A stretch of 64,000 nt of DNA, from positions 124,001-188,000 of the forward strand of contig NZ_BMHY01000002.1 in NCBI RefSeq assembly GCF_014641555.1. The letters run 5' to 3'. The notes beneath the pieces were generated by a model that searched no databases, was not told the origin of the DNA, and worked only from the letters and a program-made list of their open reading frames with translations. This document shows positions 35,441-43,921 of the stretch, in pieces. This DNA is from Paenibacillus radicis (ex Gao et al. 2016). GTDB lineage: Bacteria; Bacillota; Bacilli; Paenibacillales; Paenibacillaceae. Within the stretch, counting starts at the first letter, position 1. Every line of letters starts with the position of its first letter. The position numbers were made by a program, and so were the translations under genes.

Positions 35441-35923
35441 GTGGAAGCGTGGTTTCGCTATAACTGGATGGTCAGGGACCAGTGGTATCAATGGTGTGAG
35501 GAGCTTCCTCATGAGGAGTTAATTCGTCAGCGGACAGGCGGTACGGGGAGTCTATTGAAGACGTTTTTCCACATTGCGGACGTAGAGTGGAGCTGGATTC
35601 AGCAATTGCAGGGAAAACCTGATGAGCTGGAGGATTACGAGCAGTATCAAACGCTGGAGCGAGTAAAAGAATTGGATCGGCGCTTTCGAGCGGAAGTCGA
35701 GCCTTTCGTGAAGGAATGGGAGGAGAGCATGGAGACCCGGCCGCATTATAGCGGCAATGCTGAGGGTGATGCGGATATTTACAGCTGGGGAGAAGTGATG
35801 CGCCACATTATTGCGCACGAAATTCATCATATCGGCCAATTGTCGGTGTGGGCCAGGGAAATCGGCAAGCCGCCGGTCTCGGCCAACTTTATTGGCAAAG
35901 GACTCATTAAGCCTCGGGTTTAA
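35441..35923 (+). CDS. DinB-fold protein (putative metal-dependent thiol transferase)
   Basis: 160 residues with the four-helix DinB/YfiT fold and its metal-binding His triad: H in FFHIADVEW and two in AHEIHHIGQLS. The superfamily includes bacillithiol-dependent transferases, which fits a Firmicute, but the substrate is unknown. The GTG start follows GGAGGG by 6 nt. A 10-bp inverted repeat (35901-35910 / 35920-35929) spans the stop codon. Confidence 0.85.
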   Translation: MEAWFRYNWMVRDQWYQWCEELPHEELIRQRTGGTGSLLKTFFHIADVEWSWIQQLQGKPDELEDYEQYQTLERVKELDRRFRAEVEPFVKEWEESMETRPHYSGNAEGDADIYSWGEVMRHIIAHEIHHIGQLSVWAREIGKPPVSANFIGKGLIKPRV

Positions 35924-35995
35924 TGAGTCGGGCCAAGCCTCATATAGATACTTCTTTCTCTAAATCCAAGTGACTTCCAAAATTCATATCCAACC

Positions 35996-36355
35996 TCATT
36001 TCCATGCAGCACTTCTATACCTTAACAACACTCCTGTAAAGTCATCATCCCGCTGTTTGTAAAAGATTACTTTCACTTGCTCACTGCCCTTGTTTAAGTA
36101 GAGAAGAAACGGATCGACGTCGCTTGCCCAGTCGGAACTCCACTTTTTGTCGTCTGCAGTATCTTGAAACCATGTCATCGTGTCGTATTGATTCATTGAA
36201 ACCCTATAACAACGCCCTCCCTCGTCAAGCACGATAGATGGACATAATGCAGTATCCTCTTTGCTTCCTCGGTAAAGGGAATTGTACCTTGCTGCTGCAA
36301 GCTGAGCCTACGACTATGTAAAGAAGCAGGATTGTGTCAAAAGGATCTTGCTCAT
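35996..36355 (-). pseudogene. broken lipoprotein gene with two frameshifts
   Basis: An ATG at 36355 with GGGAGG 7 nt upstream begins MSKILLT but the frame soon meets two TAG codons. In a second frame the same stretch reads TILLLYIVVGSACSSK, a clear lipoprotein signal with lipobox VGSAC. The original frame then resumes with plausible protein (YNSLYRGSKED...RCYRVSMNQYD...LLRYRSAAWK) to the stop at 35996. Joining the three parts gives a small secreted lipoprotein of about 115 residues and unknown function. Two indels therefore inactivate it, unless they are sequencing errors. A shorter remnant from ATG 36196 might still be translated. Confidence 0.65.
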
Positions 36356-36464
36356 CCTAAAGCCCTCCCATATAAAATTCATGTGTCTCCCTAGCAGTTA
36401 ACTTAATTGACGTTAATAGCTAGAGAAAGTCGTATAGGAAAGGAAATATTAATACCCACTTATC

Positions 36465-36482
36465 TACTAAGAATAGTTAGTA
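36465..36482. promoter_or_regulatory. palindromic operator candidate before the TetR gene
   Basis: TACTAAGAATAGTTAGTA is a perfect 6-bp inverted repeat with a 6-base centre, ending 7 bases before the -35 box of the TetR promoter. A looser version (ACTAT...ATAGT, 37241-37260) lies before the ssuC gene. Both may be bound by the TetR protein; inferred from position. Confidence 0.4.
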
Positions 36483-36489
36483 TTTTTCG

Positions 36490-36518
36490 TTGACGCTGTA
36501 CCGTCTGGACTGTATAGT
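36490..36518 (+). promoter_or_regulatory. sigma-A promoter of the TetR-ssu operon
   Basis: TTGACG (36490-36495), 17 bases, then TATAGT (36513-36518); the start point should be near 36525, just before the ribosome binding site GGGGGTG (36526-36532). The leader is thus very short. Confidence 0.7.
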
Positions 36519-36537
36519 AAATATTGGGGGTGAAATA

Positions 36538-37122
36538 GTGGCACAACAATCGAAACGCTCTGCCATCTTGCAAGTTGCTTGCAAGCTCGTCAGAGAAAGA
36601 GGAGCATCCCAGCTTACGCTCGACGCCGTCGCGAAGGAGGCGGGTGTTAGCAAGGGTGGCCTGCTCTATCATTTCCCGACGAAGGAAGCTTTGGTTCAAG
36701 CTGCATTGGATGATTTTCTGAACCGATTTGATTCCAGCACAGAAGAGGAAGCCTCGCGTAATACGAAGCTCAACAATCAATGGGCGCAAGCCTACCTGAT
36801 CCAGACCTTTGAAATTAATAAAGAGGATCTGGAGATGAGCTTCGGCATACTGGCAGCTGCTTCAAGCAATCCGGTTCTGCTCGAGCCGATGCGTCAGCGC
36901 TATGTCGAATGGCAAAGCCGGATGGCCGCCGAGTGCAAGGACCCGGTGGAAGCGACAGTCGCTCGCCTTGCTGCTGACGGACTGTTCTATTGTGAACTGT
37001 TCGGGTTCGCTCCGCTTGAGGACGGACTGCGTAAGGATGTATTGTCCTACTTGCTGGATATGGTTAAAAACCGGGATGTCCGATCCGAAGGAAGCCCAAG
37101 CAACGGCGCGGTACAGGTTTAG
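36538..37122 (+). CDS. TetR-family transcriptional regulator
   Basis: 194 residues with the N-terminal TetR helix-turn-helix LTLDAVAKEAGVSKGGLLYHF (about 30-50) and a divergent ligand-binding C-terminal half. The GTG at 36538 is chosen with GGGGG 7 nt upstream; a longer frame from 36490 would start inside the -35 box. It heads the sulfonate-use operon and probably represses it until a sulfonate or a sulfur-starvation signal appears. Confidence 0.88.
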   Translation: MAQQSKRSAILQVACKLVRERGASQLTLDAVAKEAGVSKGGLLYHFPTKEALVQAALDDFLNRFDSSTEEEASRNTKLNNQWAQAYLIQTFEINKEDLEMSFGILAAASSNPVLLEPMRQRYVEWQSRMAAECKDPVEATVARLAADGLFYCELFGFAPLEDGLRKDVLSYLLDMVKNRDVRSEGSPSNGAVQV

Positions 37123-37287
37123 GCATAATAAGCCTGTCCTCGCTGGAGATGCACGACCCGACAACGGGAGAATTGGATGAAATCGTAGGTTAGGAAATAC
37201 CGGGCTGCATAGGCAGCTCGATTTTTCGACAATAAAACCTACTATTTCTATTTATATAGTTATATTTAAAAAAAGCGAGGTGCCGGG

Positions 37288-38100
37288 ATGCCTGTAGGCG
37301 CACAACGAAAACCCCGTAAACGAAAAAAAACAAGAGGCAATGCGTTTTATCTAGGCATATCGGCCGTATCTGTCGGAGCTGTCTTGACGTTATGGTGGAT
37401 CGCAAGCCGCAACGCATGGGTCAATCCGCTGTTCCTTCCTACACCGGCTGACGTATGGTATGCGTTCGCAGATATCGCCAAGGAAGGCTACAAAGGTTCC
37501 TCCTTGCCCGCACACATTGCCGCCAGCTTGCGGCGAATTTTTATCGCGTTGGCATTCATCTTCGTTACCGCCGTTCCGCTTGGCATTATTTGCGGAAGAA
37601 TCAGGTGGATTCAAGCCATCTTCGACCCGTTCGTCGAGTTTTATCGGCCTTTGCCGCCGCTGGCGTATTACTCGCTGCTCGTTCTCTGGTTCGGCATTCA
37701 GGATACGTCGAAAATCGTGCTGCTGTTCCTTAGCGGATTCGCACCCTTGTTTATTGCCGCTGTACACAGCAGCCGCAGAGTACCGGTCGACCGATTTAAC
37801 GGAGCAAAATCGCTAGGCGCGAAGGGATGGCGCTTGTATGTTTACGTCATTTTTCCATCCTGTTTGCCCGATCTGTTGACCGGCTTGCGCACAACTGTAG
37901 GCATCACTTATGCAACACTGGTTGCGGCAGAAATGATTGCTGCCGTGTCTGGGGTCGGATGGATGGTGCTGGATGCCAGCAAATACTTAAGAAGCGACAT
38001 CATTTATGCAGCCATCATTATTATGGGAGTCATCGCCATTCTAATCGATACGGCGCTCCGCTTGTTGATCAAGCGGGTATCTCCATGGGTTGAAAGTTAA
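37288..38100 (+). CDS. ssuC: sulfonate ABC transporter permease
   Basis: 270 residues, six membrane segments, with the EAA-type loop FNGAKSLGAKGWRLYVYVIFPSCLPDLLTGLR typical of the SsuC/TauC family. It forms the membrane channel for alkanesulfonates together with the following binding protein and ATPase. GAGGTG precedes the ATG. The gap before it (37123-37287) holds an ACTAT/ATAGT inverted repeat that may be an operator. Confidence 0.88.
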   Translation: MPVGAQRKPRKRKKTRGNAFYLGISAVSVGAVLTLWWIASRNAWVNPLFLPTPADVWYAFADIAKEGYKGSSLPAHIAASLRRIFIALAFIFVTAVPLGIICGRIRWIQAIFDPFVEFYRPLPPLAYYSLLVLWFGIQDTSKIVLLFLSGFAPLFIAAVHSSRRVPVDRFNGAKSLGAKGWRLYVYVIFPSCLPDLLTGLRTTVGITYATLVAAEMIAAVSGVGWMVLDASKYLRSDIIYAAIIIMGVIAILIDTALRLLIKRVSPWVES

Positions 38101-38128
38101 GGAGCATAATTATTAAGGAGGCTAATTC

Positions 38129-39211
38129 ATGACAATTAAGAACTTATTTTTTAATACGAGCAGAAGTCTGCTGATGTTAACCCTTGCCGGGCTTTTAATG
38201 GTATTGGCCGCTTGCGGAGGAAATGGAGGAAGTGCAGGCAAAGAGACAGCAACGCCTGCAGGCGGCGGAGACTCTGCAAGTCTGCCGAAAGAGATTCGCA
38301 TCGGCTATCAGGTGTCGCCGAACGGAGAGTTGACAGCGAAGGCGCTTGGCTTGGCAGAGAAAAAATTTCCTGGTGTAAAAATCTCATGGTTGAAGTTCGA
38401 GTCCGGTCGTGACGTGAACACCGCGATTGCGAGCGGGAGCATCGATTTCGGACTAGTGGGAACACCGCCAGGCGCATCCGGTGTTGCTCAGGGCCTTCCT
38501 TATCAAATCTATTATATCCATGACGTAATAGGAGAGAGCGAGGCGCTGGTCGTTCAAGAAAATTCCGCGATCCAGTCGCTTGCGGATTTGAAAGGCAAGA
38601 CGATTGCGACGACATTCGGCTCTACATCCCATTTCAGTTTCTTGTCCGCTCTGAAACAAGAAAATATCGATCCTTCCACGCTCAAAATCATCGACATGCA
38701 AGCGCCCGATCTTCTGGCTGCTTGGCAAAGAGGAGATATCGACGGTGCTTTTACCTGGCAGCCGGTACAGTCTAAACTGCTTGCCCAGAAGGGCAAGATT
38801 GTCATCACCTCCAAGGAAATTGCTGAGAAAGGCGCATTGACGGGGGAGTTCGGTGTCGTACATAACGACTTTATTACGAAATATCCGGACGCTGTCATCA
38901 GCTACATTGAAGTATTGGATGAAGGAACGAAATATTACCGCGACCATCCTCAAGAGGCTTCCGAAGCGTTGTCCAAGGAGCTCGGTTTGACGCCGGAAGA
39001 AACGCTGAAGGCGATGAATGAAATTACGGTACTGGACGCCGCCCAGCAGAAGGATGCCAAATATATGGGGACGCCTGACCAGCCGGGGCAGTTTGCCGCT
39101 TTGCTGAAGGCGACGGCCGACTTCCTCGTGGAGCAAAAATCAATTAAAGAAGCACCGGACGTTACTGTATTCCAAAAAGCAATCCGCAATGACCTGTACG
39201 ACAAATTCTGA
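38129..39211 (+). CDS. ssuA: sulfonate-binding lipoprotein
   Basis: 360 residues with lipobox LAAC (signal MTIKNLFFNTSRSLLMLTLAGLLMVLAAC) and an NMT1/TauA-type binding fold (RIGYQVSPNGELTAKALGL; ASGSIDFGLVGTPPG; TIATTFGSTSHFSFLSAL; GAFTWQPVQSKL). It captures sulfonates outside the membrane for the SsuC/SsuB transporter. AAGGAGG lies before the ATG. Taurine rather than alkanesulfonate as ligand is possible, but the linked monooxygenase argues for the latter. Confidence 0.88.
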   Translation: MTIKNLFFNTSRSLLMLTLAGLLMVLAACGGNGGSAGKETATPAGGGDSASLPKEIRIGYQVSPNGELTAKALGLAEKKFPGVKISWLKFESGRDVNTAIASGSIDFGLVGTPPGASGVAQGLPYQIYYIHDVIGESEALVVQENSAIQSLADLKGKTIATTFGSTSHFSFLSALKQENIDPSTLKIIDMQAPDLLAAWQRGDIDGAFTWQPVQSKLLAQKGKIVITSKEIAEKGALTGEFGVVHNDFITKYPDAVISYIEVLDEGTKYYRDHPQEASEALSKELGLTPEETLKAMNEITVLDAAQQKDAKYMGTPDQPGQFAALLKATADFLVEQKSIKEAPDVTVFQKAIRNDLYDKF

Positions 39212-39232
39212 TAGGCATAAGGGGGTTTGGCT

Positions 39233-40174
39233 ATGACTGTCGAAGGAACATCGGCTTCCATGCCGCCTCGTGGGGCGTGGACATCCGCTCCTTCTGTGGA
39301 TCGCTCAAGCGTGACGACGGAGACAGAGGGGGCAGAGGGGGCAGAGGGAATTAAGCTGGATGGTATCAGTCTGACGTATAATCAGCGGCGTTCGCCTGTT
39401 CATGCGCTGAAGGGAATTGACTTGGATCTGGCTTCCGATGACTTTGTCTGTGTACTGGGTCCTTCCGGCTGCGGAAAATCATCATTGCTGAACATTATTG
39501 CCGGTTATTTGGAGCCGACAGAAGGCAGCGTATGGATCGGCGGCACCGAGCATATCGAGCCTAACGCGCAGGTTGGCGTCGTATTCCAGCATGCCAACTT
39601 ATTTCCTTGGCTGACGATTGCCAAGAACATTGAATTTGGCGTGAAAATGGCCCGGCTGCCGCGTGAGGAGAGAAAGCGGCGGGTAGATGCCTACTTGGAG
39701 CTGGTTGGCCTTAGTCATGCAGGCTCCCAACTGCCGCATCAGCTGTCAGGCGGCATGAAGCAAAGGGCAGCAATTGCCCGGACCCTTGCGACCGATCCCA
39801 GCATCGTACTGATGGATGAGCCTTTCAGTGCACTTGATGCTTTAACTCGTGAATCGATGCAGCTGCATCTCCGCAGCATCTGGCAGAAAACGCGCAAGTG
39901 TATCTTTTTCATCACTCATGATGTGGATGAAGCGCTTTTGTTAGGGAGACGAATTGTGATCATGCACCCGAATCCCGGATGTATTGTACAGGATTTCATG
40001 AATCCCGTATTCGTACCGGAGGGAGAGGTGTCGTTTAGCGATGCACGGGCAGGTAAAGAGTTTGTGGAGCTGCGCCGGTTTCTAATCGCCCAGATTGCTG
40101 TAGGAAGCGAAAGTGGAAGTGAAATAGAGAACGTTAGCAGAAGCGGAGCCGATAAGCGGACCGCGTTATTATAA
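39233..40174 (+). CDS. ssuB: sulfonate ABC transporter ATPase
   Basis: 313 residues. Walker A GPSGCGKSS, Q-loop VFQHANLFPWLTI, signature LSGGMKQRAAIAR, Walker B IVLMDEPFSALDALT, and switch His FFITHDVDEAL. It energises sulfonate import. The ATG at 39233 follows AAGGGGG; an in-frame TTG six bases earlier is less well placed. An N-terminal tail of about 45 residues rich in Ser/Thr/Glu precedes the conserved ATPase domain and is longer than usual. Confidence 0.9.
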   Translation: MTVEGTSASMPPRGAWTSAPSVDRSSVTTETEGAEGAEGIKLDGISLTYNQRRSPVHALKGIDLDLASDDFVCVLGPSGCGKSSLLNIIAGYLEPTEGSVWIGGTEHIEPNAQVGVVFQHANLFPWLTIAKNIEFGVKMARLPREERKRRVDAYLELVGLSHAGSQLPHQLSGGMKQRAAIARTLATDPSIVLMDEPFSALDALTRESMQLHLRSIWQKTRKCIFFITHDVDEALLLGRRIVIMHPNPGCIVQDFMNPVFVPEGEVSFSDARAGKEFVELRRFLIAQIAVGSESGSEIENVSRSGADKRTALL

Positions 40175-40187
40175 GGGGGATTTCAGG

Positions 40188-41312
40188 ATGGAAATATTTT
40201 GGTATTTGCCGACTATGGGAGACGGAAGATATTTGGGCACGACGCAGGGTGCGAAAGTAACCGATCTTCATTATTTCCGTCAAGTCGCTCAAGCCGTCGA
40301 TCGGTTAGGCTATACGGGCATGCTTGTGCCGACGGGACATGCTTGCGAGGACGGCTGGGTTGTCGCATCGGCGCTGCTGCCCGCAACCGAACGGCTTAAG
40401 TTTCTGGTAGCGGTGCGTCCAGCAGGGGTTTCGGTCACCATTGCAGCTCGTATGGCTGCGTCCTTCGACCGTTTATCCTCGGGCCGGCTTCTGGTGAATG
40501 TCGTTACCGGAGGGGACCCTTTGGAAATGAAGGGGGACGGGATTTTTCTTGACCACAAGGATCGCTATGATGCGACCGACGAATTTCTGACCGTATGGCA
40601 CCGGCTAATGGAAGGGGAGGAAGTCACCTATACAGGCAAGCATATTCAAGTCGAAGGGGCTAAGCTGCAGTATCCTCCGTTCGAACGGAAATCTCCGCCA
40701 TTGTTCATTGGCGCTTCCTCGGCGCCGGGTCATCAGGTTGCAGCCAAACATATTGATACTTACTTGACTTGGGCGGAGACGCCGGAGATGGTGGCTGAGA
40801 AAATCGCGGATGTAAAGGCATTGGCGAAGGCTCAAAACCGGGAGATTGAAATCGGGCTTCGGGTGCAGATTATCGTCAGAGAGACGGCGGAGGAAGCATG
40901 GGCGGAAGCACATAAGCTTGTGCAGTATGTTACGAAGGAAGATATCAATGAAGCCCATGCCGTCTTGGATCGCTTCGATTCCGTCGGTCAACGGCGGATG
41001 ACGCAGTTAGTCCGCGACAATTTGCATCAGTTAGAGATTAGCCCAAATCTGTGGGCGGGTATCGGGCAAGTCAGAGGAGGCGTAGGCACAGCCTTGGTAG
41101 GCGATGCCGATTCCGTTGCCGAGCGGCTGAAGGAATACGCGGCCTTGGGCATCGACCGTTTTATTTTATCCGGTTATCCTCATCTGGAGGAAGCTTACCG
41201 CATAGCCGAGCTGCTGTTCCCTAGATTGCCTGTCACCTATTCGAAGCCGCCTAAAGCGCATGAATGGACAGCTATGGGTGAGCTTCTAGCAGAAAATATC
41301 GCACCAAAGTGA
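40188..41312 (+). CDS. ssuD: FMNH2-dependent alkanesulfonate monooxygenase
   Basis: 374 residues, closely following the SsuD pattern: start EIFWYLPTMGDGRYLG, the active-site region VPTGHACEDGW with the conserved Cys (C53), ARMAASFDRLSSGRLLVNVVTGGDP, DHKDRYDATDEFL. It releases sulfite from C2-C10 alkanesulfonates with reduced flavin and oxygen in the cytoplasm, supplying sulfur. The reduced flavin must come from a separate reductase; the FMN reductase at 61.5 kb is a possible but unlinked partner. GGGGGA precedes the ATG. Confidence 0.93.
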   Translation: MEIFWYLPTMGDGRYLGTTQGAKVTDLHYFRQVAQAVDRLGYTGMLVPTGHACEDGWVVASALLPATERLKFLVAVRPAGVSVTIAARMAASFDRLSSGRLLVNVVTGGDPLEMKGDGIFLDHKDRYDATDEFLTVWHRLMEGEEVTYTGKHIQVEGAKLQYPPFERKSPPLFIGASSAPGHQVAAKHIDTYLTWAETPEMVAEKIADVKALAKAQNREIEIGLRVQIIVRETAEEAWAEAHKLVQYVTKEDINEAHAVLDRFDSVGQRRMTQLVRDNLHQLEISPNLWAGIGQVRGGVGTALVGDADSVAERLKEYAALGIDRFILSGYPHLEEAYRIAELLFPRLPVTYSKPPKAHEWTAMGELLAENIAPK

Positions 41313-41333
41313 TGTTTAACGTGGTTGAAAAGA

Positions 41334-41372
41334 AAGAGCATTTCCCGTATGCGGAAATGCTCTCTTTTTTAT
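41334..41372. terminator. terminator after ssuD, shared with the DeoR gene
   Basis: GAGCATTTCC pairs perfectly with GGAAATGCTC around CGTATGC and is followed by TCTTTTTT. The preceding AAAGAAAGA gives a U-tract on the other strand, so it can also end the convergent DeoR gene. Confidence 0.87.
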
Positions 41373-42127
41373 TCTTTTATCCAACGCACCCCGGAGTCTG
41401 CGAGCTGTTCCATAACCGCTGGGTCGGCTGAGGTGTCAGTAATCACGTTAACATGGCTCTGTATGGGCGCGATTTGAATCAAGTCTTTCACGCCTAGCTT
41501 GCTGCTGTCGAGCAAGTAATAGACATCATCGGCGATTTCGATCATACGTTTTTTGACGGAGGCATGCGCCTCGTTGGAGTCGCTGAAGCCTCTGTCCGAA
41601 TGCAGACCGGTACAGGACAGAAACGCTTTATGGACGTGATACTCCTTCAATATTCGCTCGGTCAGCGATCCGTGGAAGGAATAGGACTGTCTGAGGAAGA
41701 CGCCGCCTACGGAAATGATGTGAATGTGCTCGCGGCTGCTTAATTCGAATGCTGTTTTCATGGAATTGGTGACGACCGTAAGCGGAATGTCTGGCATGAT
41801 TTTGGCCAGGTAGGAGACCGTCGTGCTTCCATCCATTGCGATCGTATCATGGGGCTGAATCTGGCGAAGCGCGATGTCCGCGATCTCCTTTTTCAACTCG
41901 GCATGGGTTTGTTCCCGTTCCAAGTGAGGCGACAGCATCGGAACCTCCGGCAGTGGGAGTGCCCCGCCATGGGTACGCTGCAGCTTGCCGCTTTCGCTAA
42001 GCGAGTCGAGATCCTTGCGAATCGTCTCATCCGTCACGCCAAGCAGCGTACTTAGTTCCGTTACCCGGACGTTGCCGGTTTGCTGCAGCAAGTGCAGTAT
42101 TTTTAATTTGCGTTCAGAAATGCTCAA
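41369..42127 (-). CDS. DeoR/GlpR-family transcriptional repressor
   Basis: 252 residues: an N-terminal winged helix (RKLKILHLLQQTGNVRVTELSTLLGVTDETIRKDL) and the DeoR sensor domain with the DGSTTVSYLAK phosphosugar-binding loop. DeoR proteins repress sugar catabolism and respond to phosphorylated sugars. A TTG at 42127 is chosen because GAGG ends 8 nt before it; a GTG at 42136 is adjacent to that site and so less likely. It is divergent from the TIM-barrel gene that it probably controls through the repeats in the 170-base gap. Confidence 0.88.
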   Translation of the reverse strand: MSISERKLKILHLLQQTGNVRVTELSTLLGVTDETIRKDLDSLSESGKLQRTHGGALPLPEVPMLSPHLEREQTHAELKKEIADIALRQIQPHDTIAMDGSTTVSYLAKIMPDIPLTVVTNSMKTAFELSSREHIHIISVGGVFLRQSYSFHGSLTERILKEYHVHKAFLSCTGLHSDRGFSDSNEAHASVKKRMIEIADDVYYLLDSSKLGVKDLIQIAPIQSHVNVITDTSADPAVMEQLADSGVRWIKE

Positions 42128-42190
42128 CTTGCTCACCTCGATAAACCGGTATTTTCTTCATTATAGCTAGCCGCCAAAAGATAGACAATG

Positions 42191-42278
42191 AAAACCAACG
42201 ATAGGAGTAGGTTATATAAACTGAAATGTTGGTTTTATGTTTGTTTTATTTGGTTTATTTGATTAAAACCAAATAAAA
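42191..42278. promoter_or_regulatory. operator cluster for the DeoR protein (TTGGTTTT half-sites)
   Basis: Two inverted repeats stand side by side: AAAACCAAC (42191-42199) with GTTGGTTTT (42228-42236), and TTTTATTTGGTTT (42244-42256) with AAACCAAATAAAA (42266-42278, perfect 13-bp arms, 9-base centre). All four arms contain the same core AACCAA/TTGGTT. They lie between the divergent DeoR and TIM-barrel genes, as expected for a local repressor. Confidence 0.62.
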
Positions 42279-42308
42279 TGATAGACAAAAACAAAAGAGG
42301 AGCCAATA

Positions 42309-43766
42309 ATGAAGGAAAAGCAAGAGGGGAGTTTTGCGGCGATGGTGATGGAGCAGGGGCGGAATTGGGAGCGTGAGCAGGAGGATCAAGGGCAAGTACG
42401 GTCACATGGACCAGGTCAGGGACAGGAGCAAGGACAAGAGCAAGAGCAAGAGCAAGAGCAAGAGCAAGAGCAAGAGCAAGAGCAAGAGCAAGAGCAAGAA
42501 CAAGGACATTGTCAAAGGCAAGAGCAAGAACATAGACTTGCCCATATTCTGGGCGGCTATGAGCAGCAGCCGCTGGACCCTCGTCTGTATTTGGCAGTCG
42601 ATAATTGTTTCGCCTCTAAGCGGTGGACGAGGCCAGCCGAATGGTTGGGTTCGCTTCAGGCGATGGGTGTACATTACGCCGAGGCTAGTGCTGACAACGA
42701 GATTGATCCTTTGTATATGGGGGAAGCCTACATGAAGCGATGGGCCGAGGACGTCAGGAGGGAAAGTAAAAAGACAGGCGTGCAAGTTGCCAATCTGTAT
42801 TCCGGGCACGGAACGTACGCGACGTTAGGGTTGGCTCATCCCGATGAATCGGTCCGCGACCGGATACAGCGGAGGTGGGTGGAGCCGATGGCAGAGCTTG
42901 CTGCGGAACTGGGGGCCGGACTTGGTTTCTACTGTCATGCCTTTTCTGAAGCGGTGCTCCAAGATCCTGATGCCTATCGGATAGCAGAAAACGAGCTTTA
43001 CAGACGCTTAGCTGACATTGCCGCTTCCTGCAAAAAGCTTGGCGTTGTTACGCCGGGCGTTGAACAAATGTATACGCCGCATCAAATTCCGTGGACGATT
43101 CAAGGTGCTAAGAAATTGCTGAGCGAGGTCGGCCGATTGGCAGAAGCTCCGTTCTATTTGACGCTGGATACAGGACATCAAAGCGGCCAACGTAAATTTT
43201 TGCAGCCGGACGGGGCAACAATTGAAGCATGGGCGGAGGATTGCCGTCTAAGGGGAGTTTCCATAGATTCATCTCTATGGCTGGGGCCGCAATCGGCAAA
43301 TAAGCGGTTCGCAGAGCTGATCCAAGCAACGGGAAAAGAGCGGACAGCTATTATGGAACAAATAGCGGATGAAATAAACCGCTATCCTTATTTATTCGCT
43401 CAAGCATTCGATGGTGATACGTATCATTGGCTTTCCGAGCTTGGCTGTTATTCCCCGATATTGCATCTACAGCAGACCAATGGGATGTCCTCCTCCCATC
43501 GCCCGTTTACGGAGGCTTACAATCGTGATGGTATTATTTTCGGAGAGCCTGTATTGCGAGCGCTAGAGAAAGCCTACCAAAATCCCGCAGAACCGGGGAT
43601 GCCGCCAAAATGCGAAGCGATCTATTTCACTCTGGAAATCTTCTCCGCTACAAGCGATACTCCCGCGGCTATTCTAGACAACATGAAGCAATCGGTTGAC
43701 TACTGGCGGCAATTCATCCTGGAAGACGGAATCAAGCTTAGTGAAGCGCTCAGCAGGTTGAACTAA
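42309..43766 (+). CDS. TIM-barrel sugar isomerase-like protein with N-terminal Gln-Glu repeat tail
   Basis: 485 residues. The barrel domain (about 85-485) has candidate metal ligands in GVTPGVEQMYTPHQ (Glu), YLTLDTGHQSGQ (Asp, His) and QAFDGDTYHW, and ends with MPPKCEAIYFTLEIFSATSDTP. It belongs to the xylose-isomerase-like barrels; the substrate is unknown. The first 80 residues are low complexity, with (QE)10 at residues 43-62. GAGGAG lies 6-7 nt before this ATG and no internal start has as good a site, so the tail is probably translated. The divergent DeoR repressor implies a phosphosugar pathway. Confidence 0.8.
   Translation: MKEKQEGSFAAMVMEQGRNWEREQEDQGQVRSHGPGQGQEQGQEQEQEQEQEQEQEQEQEQEQEQGHCQRQEQEHRLAHILGGYEQQPLDPRLYLAVDNCFASKRWTRPAEWLGSLQAMGVHYAEASADNEIDPLYMGEAYMKRWAEDVRRESKKTGVQVANLYSGHGTYATLGLAHPDESVRDRIQRRWVEPMAELAAELGAGLGFYCHAFSEAVLQDPDAYRIAENELYRRLADIAASCKKLGVVTPGVEQMYTPHQIPWTIQGAKKLLSEVGRLAEAPFYLTLDTGHQSGQRKFLQPDGATIEAWAEDCRLRGVSIDSSLWLGPQSANKRFAELIQATGKERTAIMEQIADEINRYPYLFAQAFDGDTYHWLSELGCYSPILHLQQTNGMSSSHRPFTEAYNRDGIIFGEPVLRALEKAYQNPAEPGMPPKCEAIYFTLEIFSATSDTPAAILDNMKQSVDYWRQFILEDGIKLSEALSRLN
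42435..42494 (+). repeat. hexanucleotide tandem repeat (CAAGAG)10 inside a gene
   Basis: Ten perfect copies of CAAGAG, followed by one CAAGAA and flanked by degenerate copies from about 42410 to 42530. The unit is six bases, so gain or loss of copies changes the Gln-Glu tail without shifting the frame. Confidence 0.95.
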
Positions 43767-43865
43767 GAACAGAGCAAATTCTGCAAGCAAGCCAATCTGG
43801 TTACGGGCAGCGAACTGAACAGAGCAGAGCGGAGATATGAGCAAGTTAGGGGCTAAGCCGCCAAA

Positions 43866-43909
43866 CTAAATCGGGCTGGGCATGCTCATGCATGCTCAGC
43901 CCGATTTAG
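43866..43909. terminator. inverted repeat between convergent genes, likely terminator
   Basis: CTAAATCGGGCTGGGCATG pairs with its inverse (one mismatch) around CTCATG. No long T-run follows on the plus strand. It sits 100 bases after the TIM-barrel gene and 12 bases before the end of the LOG gene, so it most likely ends one or both transcripts. Confidence 0.6.
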
Positions 43910-43921
43910 TGCAAACAGCAG

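Noticed and set aside
42373-42735. Frame with a Ser-Lys repeat inside the TIM-barrel gene
   Set aside because: It is the second reading frame of the CAAGAG repeat; the Gln-Glu frame has the ribosome binding site and runs on into the barrel domain.
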